From positions 45,593,201 to 45,657,200 of the forward strand of contig OZ038422.1 of the NCBI GenBank assembly GCA_964036155.1: a stretch of DNA of 64,000 nt. Direction: 5' to 3'. Below are positions 48,802-62,222 of the stretch, one piece after another. Positions within the stretch are counted from its first letter, which is position 1, and each line of letters starts with the position of its first letter. A program made the position numbers and the translations under genes. The DNA is from Diploscapter coronatus (Eukaryota; Nematoda; Chromadorea; Rhabditida; Rhabditidae). The notes under the pieces are model-generated. The model was not told the DNA's origin. It saw only the letters and a program-made list of their open reading frames with translations, and made no database searches.

Positions 48802-51800
48802 CTAAAACTTAGTGACAGAGACATCGAATTGGGCTTTAGGCGTGATCAATGACGAGCGATGCTTCTTTATGCCCCAACCTGCAAAACATTGTTTTAGGTG
48901 ATTATAATTCACAATATTCATGCTTTCATACTTCGAAACAATTCGACGACAGCCTGTTGAATGTAAGATATGCATAAAACACAGTAGGTATTGTATAAAA
49001 TGGCAGATGAAGAGGCTATAAGGACTAAAGAGTCGACTAATTCTGCAAAAATAATGAATATTTCAAATGTCTAGAAAATCATGATGAAGATATTCATCTT
49101 CAATAGACACTTAAAAGTGATTAGTTTTGGGTTCTAGCGAAATGTCTCGTTAACGTAAACCAGTAGTTGTTGCTAGATACCGAATATGCACATATATCGC
49201 TTTGAAATGTCGAGAAATACAGAATGGGTAAATTGCATTTGATAGCGTAATACATTTCGAGAATTCTTACGTTGGAAGAATATATCGAATAACCAGAGAG
49301 TAGACGCGAAAGCACCGGGAATTATTGTCGTCGAAGTCAGCACGAGAATCTAATAATTAATAAGTAAGCAGAATATAAAGAATCATGAGACAATAATGCA
49401 CCTGGGCTGCAGAATCTCGGGCCAAAAGCAGCTCCATTTTATTAGTCGATTTTGAAGACAACATACGGAATTCATGAATGGATTTGTACGATAAATATGA
49501 CAGAACCCCGATGCCTAAAAATTTCAAACTAAATAATTTATGATCATCAATAAAACTTCTATAGTTTCATTCATTATGAAAATTCGAAGTTGGGCTTGAT
49601 CACTTGAAAACATTATGAATTCGAATATAGGCTTACTTAATTGAAGCATGTATGGAAGCTACAAAGTACAGAGTGACCCATAATTACCTATGACAACCTT
49701 CAAACGATCATAAATTGGGTTTAAAGTTTGAAATCAGCCAAATTTGGGTTTTTTTGGAATCTCCATACCAAGATTTTAGTATCGTGATGAGTTTGATGAA
49801 ATTCGAATAAGCCATAGCAAGATTACGATAATTCATTTTCGGAGTATGCTGTCGCTAGGCTTGCAAAGGCACAAACTCAATGTAGCTAAATGCTACAGAT
49901 GGTTGAGGAAAGTAAAAAAAGCAAGTTGCAAATTCTGCAAGAACTAATCACCACGGCATGCAGGATCAATTTCTTCTAACTTTTAGTTGAACTAAATCTT
50001 GGTGACGATTTCAGGATTCAGAGTTCTACGATGTTCATTTCTTTCTGACTATCAGTTAGAAATCAGCGTCTTATCATTGGTAATAATATTTTAAAAAGTG
50101 TATGATATCTGCTTATATCAAGCTTCAAAATTATATCCCATTAAAGGAATTTGGAGTAGTCTATCCAGTTCAGAATGTGCGAGTTTGAAAGTTGTCATAG
50201 GTAATTATGGATCATTCTGTAGTAAAGAAGCACGAGAGCCTTTTGAACTAGAATATATTGCAAGCATTTTGCAAAAAAAAAAAGATCGTTCAAGTGTTTA
50301 CTTCGCAACCTTCTTATGTAGTCGTTGCAAATGAATTATGTATTCTATAAAGTGCAAAATAAATGCTATTACTTTAAAAATTTGAATGGTCGATGAATCT
50401 ATGTATTTTTGAGAATTATGCAGAAAATAATAAATGTTACTTACAGCAATAAAATGCCAAAAATGTCATCATGAATAGAAAAAACCCCAATGGAACCAGC
50501 AACTCGACATATTCTTTCGGTATTCCGAAATTGTCGGTCAGAAATTTCAGACCATCGAAACTATAGGCACAGACATCCAGACGTCGCAATGATTCGATGC
50601 ATGAATAATTCTGAAATTATTAGTTTTTTCTCATTATTAATCTTGAAATGTAGATGTTATTATGCTGAAACTTCTTGAATATGTTCAATCTTAATTTATA
50701 ATCTTCATCTCAATGAGAGGTATGTAACTTAATTTTAAGATTTCGTAAATGAAAACGTAAACATAAATGATCCTTCTCATTTGATATAAATTCACTTGTT
50801 ACCCTAATGACCTCTTCAACTCGGCGTAAATAGAAAAGTAACGTAAATCCCTTAACAACTAATGTAAGCATTGTGTAGATCATGGACCCTTTTCAAAATT
50901 GGTGAGTGGCTCAAATCGAATACGCTGATTACGATAATCAAGTTGAAAAAACGCTAAAAGTTGAGAATAGCTCCGAATTTCAGTCATCCACTTCACAATG
51001 CATCAACAGAAATTCAAAATTAACTTACATTGAAAAATCGTTGGCAATGTCATTTTTCGCTGCAACAGAAAAGAAAATTTGAGGTTAAATTGAAAACCTA
51101 TTTTTGAACCCTTAGCATTTTTCTGACTTGATTATCGTAATCAGTGCATTCGATTTGGTCCACCCAGCATTTTGAGCAGGATCCATGATTTACAATGTGT
51201 ATTTCTTGTAAATCAGAGTAATTACTTATTGAAAATTTACGTATATTCATACTCATAACTTTTCTTAGATCTCATTCTTCTTAAATTTAGCATATTTTAC
51301 ATAAGCAAATAACGATTCGAAATACAGGCCTTTTCAACACATTAATCGCCAATGCAAAATTTATCTTATTAATCTTGTCCCAATGATTTCAGATTTGACA
51401 AAATATCGATGACTGTGATATTCCTCACTATGTTTGTTCACAAAACTGTTACTTACAGAGTATTTATCCAAAATATGAGGTCGTTCTGAGACACAATACA
51501 CACCAACATTGAATGCAAATGCTAGAATAGTATTCAAAAGAGGCCCAGTTGAAAGGAACAATGATATAAATCGAGCCAGCATAACGAAGAAATGAAAACG
51601 GGTGTCTTGACTTGTGGCTCTTACAATCACTTGAAGGCGTGAAATGAATGTCGATCTGGAAATTCGTTCAGAAATTGGGTTTGCAATTCAAACCTTTAGA
51701 AAAGCGATTCTGAACAGAGATGTATGTTATGAAGCGTAACGTAGTTGAAATAAACTATAGCGATCGATTTGGGGTATTTTTCACTGTGTGACGTGCAACA

Positions 51801-52556
51801 CAAATTATGAAAAGAATTGTCGTGGCAAAATAATAAAAGAAAATCGCTTAGAAAATTGCTATATAAATGTTATTTAACCGAAATTGTGTAAGGAATTCAT
51901 TTTACAATGTAGCGCTTAACGAAAGCTAAAAATTTCATAACATACATTTCTGAATCTAAACATGGATGTTTTGCTTCATTTCAACTATACATTCGCTATC
52001 AGATATTCCAATTTGAAGTGAAAACGGTGATACAATTGCTTTTGACTAATTTTTGGAAAATATATCGAAATTCATTTAGAGATTTTTTACAATTTGTTTT
52101 TGTACAAGAGGTAGAGCTGAAGTAGGAACTTTCAACAATTTCACTCAGATCTGTGTTTTAAACTTACGTGAGAAATGAAAATGAAATCATTAATGAGGCC
52201 AGACATAACTGCAACTGAACTTGAGCATTCAGACCTAGTGCTGTGTAAAAACCACGAGTTTTAAATAGGACGAAAGGCATGTAGACTGTTAAAATCACTC
52301 CTAAAGTTACTAGTTTGAAAAACTGCAACAAAACCTATTTGTATTTTGACAGACCTTCTATTGATTCAATCACCGTAAACGTGAATAATATTTGAAAGTA
52401 AATGAACGGCCACTTCGTATGTTTGACTTGTTTAGGACATTTCAAAATTAGTGCAGCGATGATAATGAGTCCATAGACAAAGCTAATAGCGCAAATCAAG
52501 TGATTTGCAACAAAATAAATTTGAGGAGTTTCGTAGAAATCAGTACAGTTCTTCAT
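48802..52556 (-). CDS. SRH-like (Str superfamily) chemoreceptor GPCR
   Basis: Eight exons: 52556-52374, 52322-52168, 51655-51457, 50610-50445, 49514-49402, 49349-49271, 49042-48932 and 48878-48802. All phases close, giving 360 residues, the usual size for the family. TM1 is NHLICAISFVYGLIIIAALI followed by KCPKQVKHTKWPFIYFQ (family: ILxKTPxxMxxVKxxLLNxH). TM2 is VTLGVILTVYMPFVLFK; then GFYTALGLNAQVQLQLCLAS (family AGxxxGLxxxxGxxxxxQ). Later helices include PLGFFLFMMTFLAFYC, then ILVLTSTTIIPGAFASTLWL (family LxIQxxIPxxxxxxP) and IASSSAILYNTYCVLCIS. It ends with a short cytoplasmic tail. Such receptors sit in cilia of chemosensory neurons; the ligand is unknown. Intron 4 carries a MITE. Confidence 0.82.
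49669..50219. mobile_element. TA-flanked MITE, 551 bp, in an intron of the chemoreceptor
   Basis: TA duplications at 49667-49668 and 50220-50221. TIRs of about 40 bp: left CAGAGTGACCCATAATTACC, right inverse of CAGAATGATCCATAATTACC, followed by matching tatgacaac.ttcaaac. No coding capacity. Confidence 0.85.
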
Positions 52557-53913
52557 TGAAGCGACACCGAGAATTGCTAGAATTAAAGCTCTAAAATAGT
52601 GTTTTCGTAGACTAAATTATTCTCAATTTCCAATAAAATATTTTGACAGGTGAAGTTTTTTCCGAGAAAGATATTTCAATTTCAATTTCAATCTCACATA
52701 AATTAATCTGCTCACTAATTAAAAAATAGAAGGATGTTTGTTCGGCTGATTCGATAAAACTAATTATTTGAAACATATTCAAGTTAATGCGGAATTTTAG
52801 TTTTAATCTAAAAGTGAGAACAATAAAAAGTATGATAGAGTTAGCTTGCGTTATAAAGTGTGGAATTTGCTCGATCAGGCATATGATTAGGGAACGAAAG
52901 TAAAATTCCCGATGTGAAGGCAGAGTTATGAAAGTATTTTTCTCAAAATCTGATTGGATAATCAAATTTATAGCAAGAACCGCATGAAAAACGGATCAAT
53001 TTAACCAGATACGAATTTTTGAAGATGATATTCGAAAACTTCTTTCTTGTAAAGACATTTGTTAGTTCTGTTTTGCTTGTTTCTGGAATATTCTGAAGTT
53101 TCTATGGGTTTTTATTATTTCCAAAATGATAGGCCACGCCCATTCTGCAATTTGAGGGCAAAAATTCATGAAACAAGTGCCAATCAGCTTTGTATTGCGT
53201 CGTTTCAGCAAAAAATGATTTTTTACGAACTCGCTATCGCTCCAGATAAATTCTCGCCTATGCAACGTGAGCAAATTATTAGCGGTCAGCGAGAAGAATT
53301 GCCAGATAGACGTACGGACGAGGTGACATTTAGCATCATCCGATAAATATTCAATTTGATGATTTTAGGATGAGATCTTTGTGGGTAGAATGCTCGCAGA
53401 AAATCTGGCATAACGAATCACTTCAAATCATGTCAAATCGGTGGCAAGAAATAGACAATAACCAGAGAAATTTCAAAAATACTTAGAGAAATATTGAAAA
53501 GAAGATATTTTATAATTTTTTTTCTAGAACTCTTTGATTCACTCGCATCTTCATTATTTTTGTAAACATAATTTATAGAATATTGTTCGTTAATTAAGCT
53601 AATAATTTATTATAAAATAATTAAAGCTTGATTCCCAGACAGAGTAAAATGGAATTATTATTATTTTGATGCACTAGCAAGGCTCCTTTCGTTTAATAAA
53701 TTAGTAGCCATGAGGTAAAACGTGACATTTAAGGATATAAGCATTGATTTTGCATGTGAATCGATGAAAGAATCTTTAGATATCGTTCAGTCTCCTGATA
53801 AATTCAAATTTTCTTGAATTTAACCGATTTAGGCTTTGACGATCATAGCACCTGGAAATTTAACTGTGAAAATGAATTTATCAAGGTTTACTACAAGAAC
53901 ATGAGTGGACTTG
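52557..53913. other. Intergenic, no supported gene
   Basis: A plus-strand frame at 53059-53346 (95 codons) and a minus-strand frame at 52965-52612 are open but show no domain, and no splice partners were found. Confidence 0.4.
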
Positions 53914-56529
53914 CTACTTTTCTACTAGAGTAAATGTTATTCTCAATAACAGAATAATTAATAATATTGACGAGGAAGTGAATTTTCCAAATGTTAAACT
54001 TGAAGCATTTGGCACTAAAGAGCTTGAATATATAACTTTTCCTGCTCCTAATCCGGGATTCTAAATGAAAATATTTATTATAAAATTCATATAAAGTAAT
54101 AATATCAATTATCATATTATTTTGAAGCCAATTAATATTTTTAAATGGGCTAGTTGAAAAAATATGGTTAATGATTAGATTTTTCGAATATTGGCTCTTT
54201 ACAAGTAACTTCAATGTAGCATAAAAATTGACTTACTGCGAGATTATATTCCTCCAAGGATATATTCAATTCAGCAGGATCGCTTTGGTAATAATAGTCT
54301 ATATATCCATCACAATCCTCTTCATTATTTTCAGTATTCATTGTCAGATTACAATTGTTAACGATGGAAAACAGCGTTATGCACTAAAATTCATTCTGCT
54401 TCTATTTTTCAGATAAAAAGCGATCCAATTTTTCGATTCTCATACTTTCCTTCACATATGAATTAAGTTTATAGATGCGCAATTATCTCAATCTTTAAGC
54501 AACTCTTATAGGCAATTCAACTCATTATTCCTATTAGAATTGTAATGGGGTTATAAATTATTGACTGAAATTTTCATACTGTATCCTGTTGCAATTTAAG
54601 TCTTCGATTTAAAAATATATAAATAGTCCGTATATGTCCTATAGTATTTAATTCTACATTCTTGAAAGGTATTTTTGGATATTTACTCTTCACAATCTGC
54701 AAAAGTAGTTGTTAAATCTTTTTTCATGCAAAATTAAATCGATTTACTCTCAAATTTGGTATCATAAAAGAAGTCAGCCATTCGTTTATGCCAACTACAA
54801 TTGATGGAAGATTGTGACCTGCAATTGATATTTCATAGTTAATAATGTATCCTTATAATATAGAGGGTGCATAAAAGTTTGGAAAAATTAATAAAATTTT
54901 ACGCTAGTGTTTGTCATCCAAGTGCTTTCATTGTAGACGGATTCAATGTAAAAACAGCACGTAAAAATTGTATAAAATTACGGAAATATGTTAATTTTTC
55001 ATATTTCTGGTTGATAAAAGACCAAAGGAGGACAACCGTCGGAAACTTCATGCGGTCTAATTACCCCCTCAAATTTATTTCGTCTGATGAAAACATTTCT
55101 TAGGCCTGTTCTTCTGCATAAAGTACATGCACTAAGGATTTTAAATATATAATTGATATTTTTAATTTGAACGCATATGCTATTAGTACGTATAAAGGGC
55201 AATAAAATATCATGTATGCACTACCTTCTGAATTATAGATTGCAATTAAACTAGATAGATTGATATGTACCATATTTGTTCGTTGAAATTCTATCCCCCC
55301 AACGATAAGCTCGATTGAAGAGAGTTTTGAGTTGAACCTGAAATTTTAAAAAATAAATGATAATTTCCATACGAATGAATGCTCTCTTTTTAATTATAAT
55401 TTGTTGTTCTACTTAATAATTTTCCTTTAATTTATTTCAAACTCGTTATTCTTACGAATCATTTACAGCGTTGCCCTCCACGAATAAATAACCATATAAT
55501 ATTTGACAATTATCTGGTAAATTTAATGGATAGAAAGCATATGAGGGCTCCTGAGGATCAGAAATATTCACTGATGACTTCATGCAATGCACCTCTGAAA
55601 ATATCTATTACCATTTTCGTTTAGTAAACTTTTTGTGCAAGATCTAGGATATTCCTAAAAAAAACAATAAAACTCAATCGTTGGATTGCAAATTCGTGTG
55701 TCTCTAATTCTCGCCAACTGCTGAATGAATCGGATTGCCAAAGATTCTTCGATGCAGAATGTATTGTTGGAAATGGTAATTGGATCTAAATAAAGCATAA
55801 TTAAGTGCATACATATTGACAGTAAAATAAGCAGCATTTTGAAACCAATATGGACTTGAAAAAAGAGTAGGTCTGATAATTTTCTTCACTCAAAATGTTT
55901 AATTCAGACAAATTTCTAAAATGAAAGATCGCATAATATGCATATTTGCGATAAATATAAATTTAAAAAATAATTCCATACATTCGTATACGCTGGATGT
56001 ATTGAATTCCCATTCTTTATTGATAACAGTTTCCAGGTTACGAAAGAAGTTGATCGTCGTTAGGCTCGTATCGACTATCTAGGAAATATGTGTTTTGCAT
56101 AAATTATTTGTCAAATTATCTAGAAGTATGATGATGAAACGTTATTTGATATATTTTAAGCCCCGGATGTTAAAGTGTTGAAAAATATAGTCTAACTATT
56201 TTTTTCTACTCTTTAGCATCCGGGATCTTAAAATGTACCATTTACTTTATTGAAACTTACAAGGACATGCCCAAAGATTGTCTTGACACTCGAAAATTTT
56301 TGCTCTAACCACTGAAAAGAATGATGAATTATCCTATAAGATAAATTTAACATCTTACTTTTTCCGTTAAATTTTTTGATGTATTACCAAAAATTTCTAC
56401 CCAACCATGTATTTCTGTGCAATTATCTTTCAAATTTAGTAATTCTTCATGAGACGTAATTTGACAAACATCACTTGTCGAATACAGTAATAAATGAAGA
56501 ATAACACAAATCAATAGATGAAGTTTCAT
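53914..56529 (-). CDS. Receptor L-domain protein (nematode irld-like)
   Basis: It starts at the ATG at 56529 (MKLHLLICVILHLLLYST, signal peptide). L domain 1 follows: DVCQITSHEELLNLKDNCTE and IHGWVEIFGN, then KFSSVKTIFGHV, VDTSLTTINFFRNLETV, and ISNNTFCIEESL ending RICNPT. L domain 2 starts LPDNCQILYGYLFVEGN and KLSSIELIVGGIEF. These are the insulin/EGF-receptor L-domain hallmarks (xNCxxIxGxLxIxxN, LxxIxxIxGxxxI). The C-terminal exon (54060-53914) ends in a hydrophobic stretch SSSILLIILLLRITFTLVEK with only a few residues after it, so a membrane or GPI anchor is likely and no kinase domain follows. Exons between about 54420 and 55240 are not resolved, and an insertion may lie there. C. elegans irld proteins of this design are extracellular, expressed in sensory neurons, and thought to bind insulin-like ligands. 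Confidence 0.65.
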
Positions 56530-56876
56530 AATATGCAAGAAATTTTATTTGAAAATAAACTCAAAAGGCTTCACTTAATTACTATGCTCAACCTCTAACG
56601 TATCCTGTCATTAGATTAAAATGACGTTTCTTGAAAGAAAAATTTCATTATGAATTTTTAATAAGTATATACTTATTTTGCCTTTGTTCAAAGTACGAAA
56701 AAATCGTAACAAGATTATTCATGTAATTACCAATAACTGAGCAATGTTTATTCACAAAATTGTGAAAATTGTTAATTATCCGAAGTAATTACGATAGATT
56801 TTAGCAACCAAGGATTATTAGCGTTTCAGCTATTTAATAAAACATCCGCAGTGAATGTAGTCAAATAGTAGTAAAA
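56530..56876. other. Short AT-rich spacer
   Basis: 347 bp between the L-domain gene start and the end of the next receptor. Nothing recognisable; it should hold the promoter of the L-domain gene. Confidence 0.5.
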
Positions 56877-59099
56877 TTACGCCCTTGGAATGTCTCGATT
56901 TGTCACAAAAATATAAATAACATTCCATTTCTTTTTTGGCTTTAGGAATTTGCATTTCATTTTTTTGATCAAATTTCGTATTCGTTTTGGTATTAATTCA
57001 TATACTAGCTTGCGCTTTTTTGCATTTCCAATTATAAATCCTAATGGTATTCCAAGCGTCGTAAAATATGCCATATGAGATTCGATATTAAAAAATATAT
57101 ACGCCTCAAAAATAAATGAATAATATGAGAAGTCATTCAAATATTCCATTAAAATTTGTTTGCTAGTGTTGTTATTCCAATCGCGATCACAATTCATAAA
57201 ATCAGTTAATATTCTACTATACTCAATTTGCCAAAAATGAAAGATGACCGCTACAGTTTGATTAATTACATCAATCTGAAAAATCGTTATTAGAAAATCA
57301 GATATGCGTTGAGTGATAATGTGTGGATTCTTGCTATCGAGGCTTAAAATTTTCTGCAAAATTCACTAGTATTGTAGGGTTTTTAGGCAGTATTTAGCAT
57401 ACAATTTTGGCTTTATTTTTTAAGTTTTGTACGGCTATCTCCCATAACTCATCTCTATCTTTAGCTTTTTATTGAAAAAAATCGCGTATCAAAGCAAAAT
57501 TACAGAAACTTTAAACTATTATATTTATATGTAACTCTTACAAACTCATAGAATGTAAATGGTATAAGTTGGATGAGAAATGAGATGCTGACACGACTAT
57601 TAGCTTTTGCACGAATAGCTTTAATATGATAAAATAAATAGATATAAATCGACAATGAAGATATTGACATTATCCATCTAATAGTAAGGTCGATCTGAAA
57701 AAAACGGTTAGATAGTTTTACAAAATCAAACAACTGAAGACAAACTTTATCAAGAGAATGGTTATAATTTATTAACGATTGAATAAACATTAAGTTAATT
57801 CATACCAATATAAGTAGCATAGTGGAATTTATCCAAGAAACTTCAGTAAAAAATGACAAGCTCCTTAATGAACCGAGATAATTAAAATACAAAATATAAG
57901 AAATCAAGAATAAGCCAGGCATCAAGCAAATCGGATGCCTAAAGATTAAAGTTTTAACATAAGCGAATACATAGATGATTAGTCATCCACAAAGTACACT
58001 AATATTAGTATAATAATTATCTGGTAATCATCGAAAATTAGTCTATATTTATTTCATTGCATTTTTTAATTATACATTTTCAAAAATAGAAATAATTTAA
58101 ATATGCATATATTGTCTATCTTCTTACCTCACTATGAATCGCCTTTTGAATGAAAACCCACGAATGATAATAAATCGCTGTAAGCAAAGTATGAAATCGA
58201 TATAATGCAGGACACGTATCGACATAGGACTATTCTGAGTATATAATTCTAATATATCTCCAATCGCATTATGAAAGGACACTAGCTGGTTTTGAATTTT
58301 ATGTCTAAATTTTAATAATTTGGATTCATATAAAATTATTCAATGAAATTAGTCAGTATTGATTAAAAAACTTATTTACACCTATGATGTTTCAATAACC
58401 TATTAATAAGATCAATTTACCATAGGTTAAAATTAAATAGTTTCTGTAAAGCTTAGATCAGTGCAATGAAAAACCGAATTAAACCCTAGCCACATTGATT
58501 TAGGCTTTGCAAAAAATTAATTTTAACCTAGAGAAAACTGATATTATAGATACAAGAAACAGTAAATTGATTAAAATGTTTAGACATATATAAAAAAAAT
58601 TATTCTCATTATTATCGCTTTTTTATAATATAACTAAATATATCAATAGACAGACATTAAAGACTCTTTGTCTTGAACATAAAAATGACCAAAGCTTATA
58701 AAATATATTAAATGATATATTGAAATGAATTCCAATAGATATAATATTCCTATATATGAACTCTGAAAATGGTTTAATTGTTTGGATTTGGGTAAACAAT
58801 AACTTTATTTCGCAACTTTCATAATTGCTAATTATAATTTCTCATACCTTTCGTTCTTCTTTATATGCTTTGACTAGTGTATAAATGAATATCAGATGAA
58901 TTATATAGCCGGGGATTAGTGTAAATAAAAAGAAAAATTCTAGTGCATCAAATATGGCAAATACAATTGTAAGATTGTCAAAAAACCATTCCAGAAATGC
59001 AAACCATAATGTATTGTCGAGTTTCATTTTGCAGTAAAGATGCAAATCAGGATTAGGCAAGGAATAAACTTCGTTTAGGCATTCTGAATAATTCATCAT
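56877..59099 (-). CDS. Nematode 7TM chemoreceptor-like GPCR, tandem family member 1
   Basis: Five exons: 59099-58848, 58285-58128, 57938-57806, 57694-57542 and 57275-56877. All phases close, giving 364 residues. TM1: FFLFTLIPGYIIHLIFIYTL. TM2-3: VLHYIDFILCLQRFIIIRGF. TM4: LMPGLFLISYILYFNYLG. TM5: WIMSISSLSIYIYLFYHI followed by AIRAKANSRVSISFLIQLIP. TM6-7: QTVAVIFHFWQ and MAYFTTLGIPLGFIIGNAKK. A basic tail ends in IFVTNRDIPRA. Exon structure and motifs recur in the genes at 59478 and 62223. I do not assign it to a named class; it is not SRH. Confidence 0.72.
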
Positions 59100-59477
59100 C
59101 TTGTTGCGGAATAGACTTCTGTTTTTTAGTTGAATTTCTGTCTGTAATGGCTCATGAGACTCGTGAGAAACATTCTTTAATTTGCCATTTTTATGCGATC
59201 TATAATTATGAATCAATGCACATTTTCAGCAAAAACTTTTTTTACTTTATCACTAATTATAAGTTTTACGTAAAGTACAACAGTGAATCGAATCATCTAA
59301 TTGCTTACTTCCATCTTAATTCCCTTTTATAATTATTGAGAAAAGGATTTTGAATGATATCATCCCCTGTCTGGAATGAAATACAAATTTATATTTATTT
59401 ATGGCAATGAATAAACAATTTCACATTACAAATTTTGGTAAGAATAAAGATAGCAAATTTTATACAAAACTAACTAA

Positions 59478-61231
59478 TTAAATTACTGTAATAGATCTGT
59501 TAGGTAGGAAAATTTGAACAGAATTGGCATTATTTGCTACTTTTATACATTTTAATTTTTTAATAAAAGGTCCCAATCTTATCGGTAATAGTCCATAGAT
59601 AAAATTGCGTCTTTCACGATTAAATATTAAGAAAGGAATTGGAATCAATATACTAGAAAAGTAGAAACTCAATTTCTCATAAACTATAAATATTTCTTCA
59701 TGTTCTGGACGTGCAAATTTCTTGAATTCATGCCTAAGTTGACGAATTGTTTCAGGAATGTCGTAGTTGACGGTGAATATATTCAATTGGATTTCACTCA
59801 GACCCTTCACCAGTTGAAGAAAATCAGCTTTCCAGATTTTTACAATGAATATCATCACATGTGGTATGATATCAATCTAAATGAATTTTCATTGATCAGT
59901 TCTTAATTCTGAAATGTAATGGGCATGTAATTTGTAGTTTCTTAAAAATTACGTTATTTTAAGGTTAGTCTAATGTGGCTAAACTTTTGGAATTAGGTAA
60001 ATGCATTATTTAAAATAAGTAAATTTTCTTACAAATTCGAAAATTGTTAGCGGGAAAAGCAGCAACAGAAATGATATGCGGGACCTACTATTAGCATTGG
60101 TTTTTAGTTTACCAATGCGTAAGAATAATAAAAAGTAGATGGATAATGAAATAATTGAAATCATTATTCGCATTATTATATCGATCTATAATCATATTTC
60201 AATTATTTAAGGAAAGTACTTATTAAAAATAAGTATCGTAGTTTTTCTTTCATTTAATCAAATTACTTACAAGTTCATGTATTCCAACAGCGTTCCAATG
60301 CATACCAAACCAATTATTAAATCTCACTGACTTTGAAAAGTAAGAAAACAAGTAACATGACATTAACGCCAATATTAATATCAATAATATTGGATTTCTA
60401 CACTTCATATAAGATATTATTGGAAATTAAATTGTTATAATAAAAATGCCTACCGTATATATTTGGAGCTTGCAATTTTATAATTGCATATGAAAATGAA
60501 TTGTTGAAAACATAAGAACCCATTCAGGTAATGAATATATCGGATAGTTAGAGGCTGAATATCACATTCTATGAGCTTAATACCATCAAACCATGGAATA
60601 AAAATCCCACTGAAAATTAGTTATCAGGGGTGAAAAGTTTGGCTCAAATGCCGGCCTGGACCTGGACCTGGGTGTTTTCAAAGTCTGGGCCTGGGACCTG
60701 AAAACTAGGTCCAGGTCTTGGTCCAAACTTTTCATCCCTGCTGGTTATTATTTTAAAAAAAAGTATAATTGAATATTTTTCCATTTCATAAATAAATATT
60801 GAGTATTCTGATCAGTTATGTGATTTTCATATGTATGTAAAGTTCATAAAATTTTAGATCTTACTATTCAGTAAGCGAACAATAAGTAGCCTGAATTAGA
60901 TGGTATAGCGATATGCACTCCATCAAATATAAAATTTTGATATGTGAATTCTAAAACGTAAGGAATTATTTGGATAATTTTTAAAATTAAAACTCGCATT
61001 TTCTTCTTTTCTATGAGTTTTGAATAGTGAATAGATAAACAATAAATGAACAATATAGCTAGGCACGACTGTAAATTGGTAATAATATACAGCGTACTGC
61101 CGAAAATGAGCAATTAAATATCCATGTCTATTCAGCCATCTAGTATGTAACGCCCATGATGAATTGCCTAGTTTTTCCATATATGCGTCAATCAAATTAG
61201 GTATTTGAATTCGATATTCAGAATCGTTCAT
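59478..61231 (-). CDS. Nematode 7TM chemoreceptor-like GPCR, tandem family member 2
   Basis: Paralogue of the gene at 56877. The first exon (ATG at 61231) has the TM1 motif FTVVPSYIVHLLFIYSLFK. The second, about 60609-60452, reads IRYIHYLNGFLCFQQFIFIC. The third begins NPILLILILALMSCYLFSYF, the fourth (about 60183-60034) ISLSIYFLLFLRIGKLKTNA with NSRSRISFLLLLFP, and the last (to 59478) IPIPFLIFNRERRNFIYGLL with the C-terminal motif VQIFLPNRS. The junction between exons 1 and 2 does not resolve cleanly, and a MITE lies in that intron, so the gene may be damaged. Confidence 0.65.
60625..60740. mobile_element. 116-bp palindromic MITE, GC-richer than its surroundings
   Basis: Ends caggggtgaaaagtttgg and its inverse ccaaacttttcatccctg. 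The centre consists of repeated cctggacctgg/ccaggtccagg words in both orientations. The copy can fold along its whole length. Confidence 0.85.
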
Positions 61232-61324
61232 TTTACAAATTCCTTAATTAATTTTTGTAGGATAGTCGCAAAATATCATAATGTCTTTAGCTTTATTCAG
61301 TAAGTATAAATTTTTGAAGGGCGG

Positions 61325-61800
61325 CCTTTATTCAACAAAATCATTTTCAATCGTAACATTAGCCAAAAGCGACAAAAATATGAAGGGAGGGCGAGCATTA
61401 TTCACCAAAACGTCAAATACGGTATTCCCTTTAATCAAAGCCACATTTTACGAGATTAAGGTAAGGGAACAAATACTAGGTAAGCGATAGGATAAGGGTA
61501 GGCAAAGTTTGAAAATATTTTATGTAGAGTAAGGCTATATAAGAAACAATCATATAGGAAGATAGTGGTAAAGATGAGTGAATGAATATCTAACGTTGTA
61601 TATGATGATATTTAAAGACTAAATTGATAACAATAACTTTGGGTATCTATTTTGAAATTGCCTCGTGTGTTGCAATACACTGAATTTACTTATTTCTGCT
61701 TCTTCTATACTTTAGTGAATAACACTCGCCCTCCCTTCATATTTTTACCATTTTTGACTAATATTACAATTGAAAATGATTTTATTGAATAAAGACGTAG
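61325..61800. repeat. Foldback repeat between receptor genes
   Basis: The left arm (ttattcaacaaaatcatttt, later aaatatgaagggagggcg) is mirrored at the right (cgccctcccttcatattttt, later aaaatgattttattgaataa) with a loop of about 300 bp. The motif ttaaataaagacgtagttt repeats once more just outside the right arm. The rest of 61232-62222 shows nothing else. Confidence 0.75.
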
Positions 61801-62222
61801 TTTATAAGTCTATGTTAAATAAAGACGTAGTTTGTCGAATAACGACCTAGACCCTAATTTTTATCAATGCACAATTTTTGCAAAATAACATAACCGGCAT
61901 TTATCGTTTATTCCAGTTACTGATAATTATGGTGCATCAAATTTGATGCAGATCTTGTAACCAGAAATTTGTCTACTTTAAACATCTATAAACAAGTAAT
62001 TCTATTTATCAAAAAATGATGTCATGCCATGAGTATACTAAATTATTTAGCAATTTTAATTATGTATGATATGCAACAATATAACAATTTATTTATCATT
62101 GTATGCCGTATAGTATAGAATAATGAATATTTACAAAATATCACAATCACTAGCTGGAAATTAAAAAAATATATATAACATATATAATAAAAAAACATAA
62201 TAGTTAACGTGCTAACAAAAAA

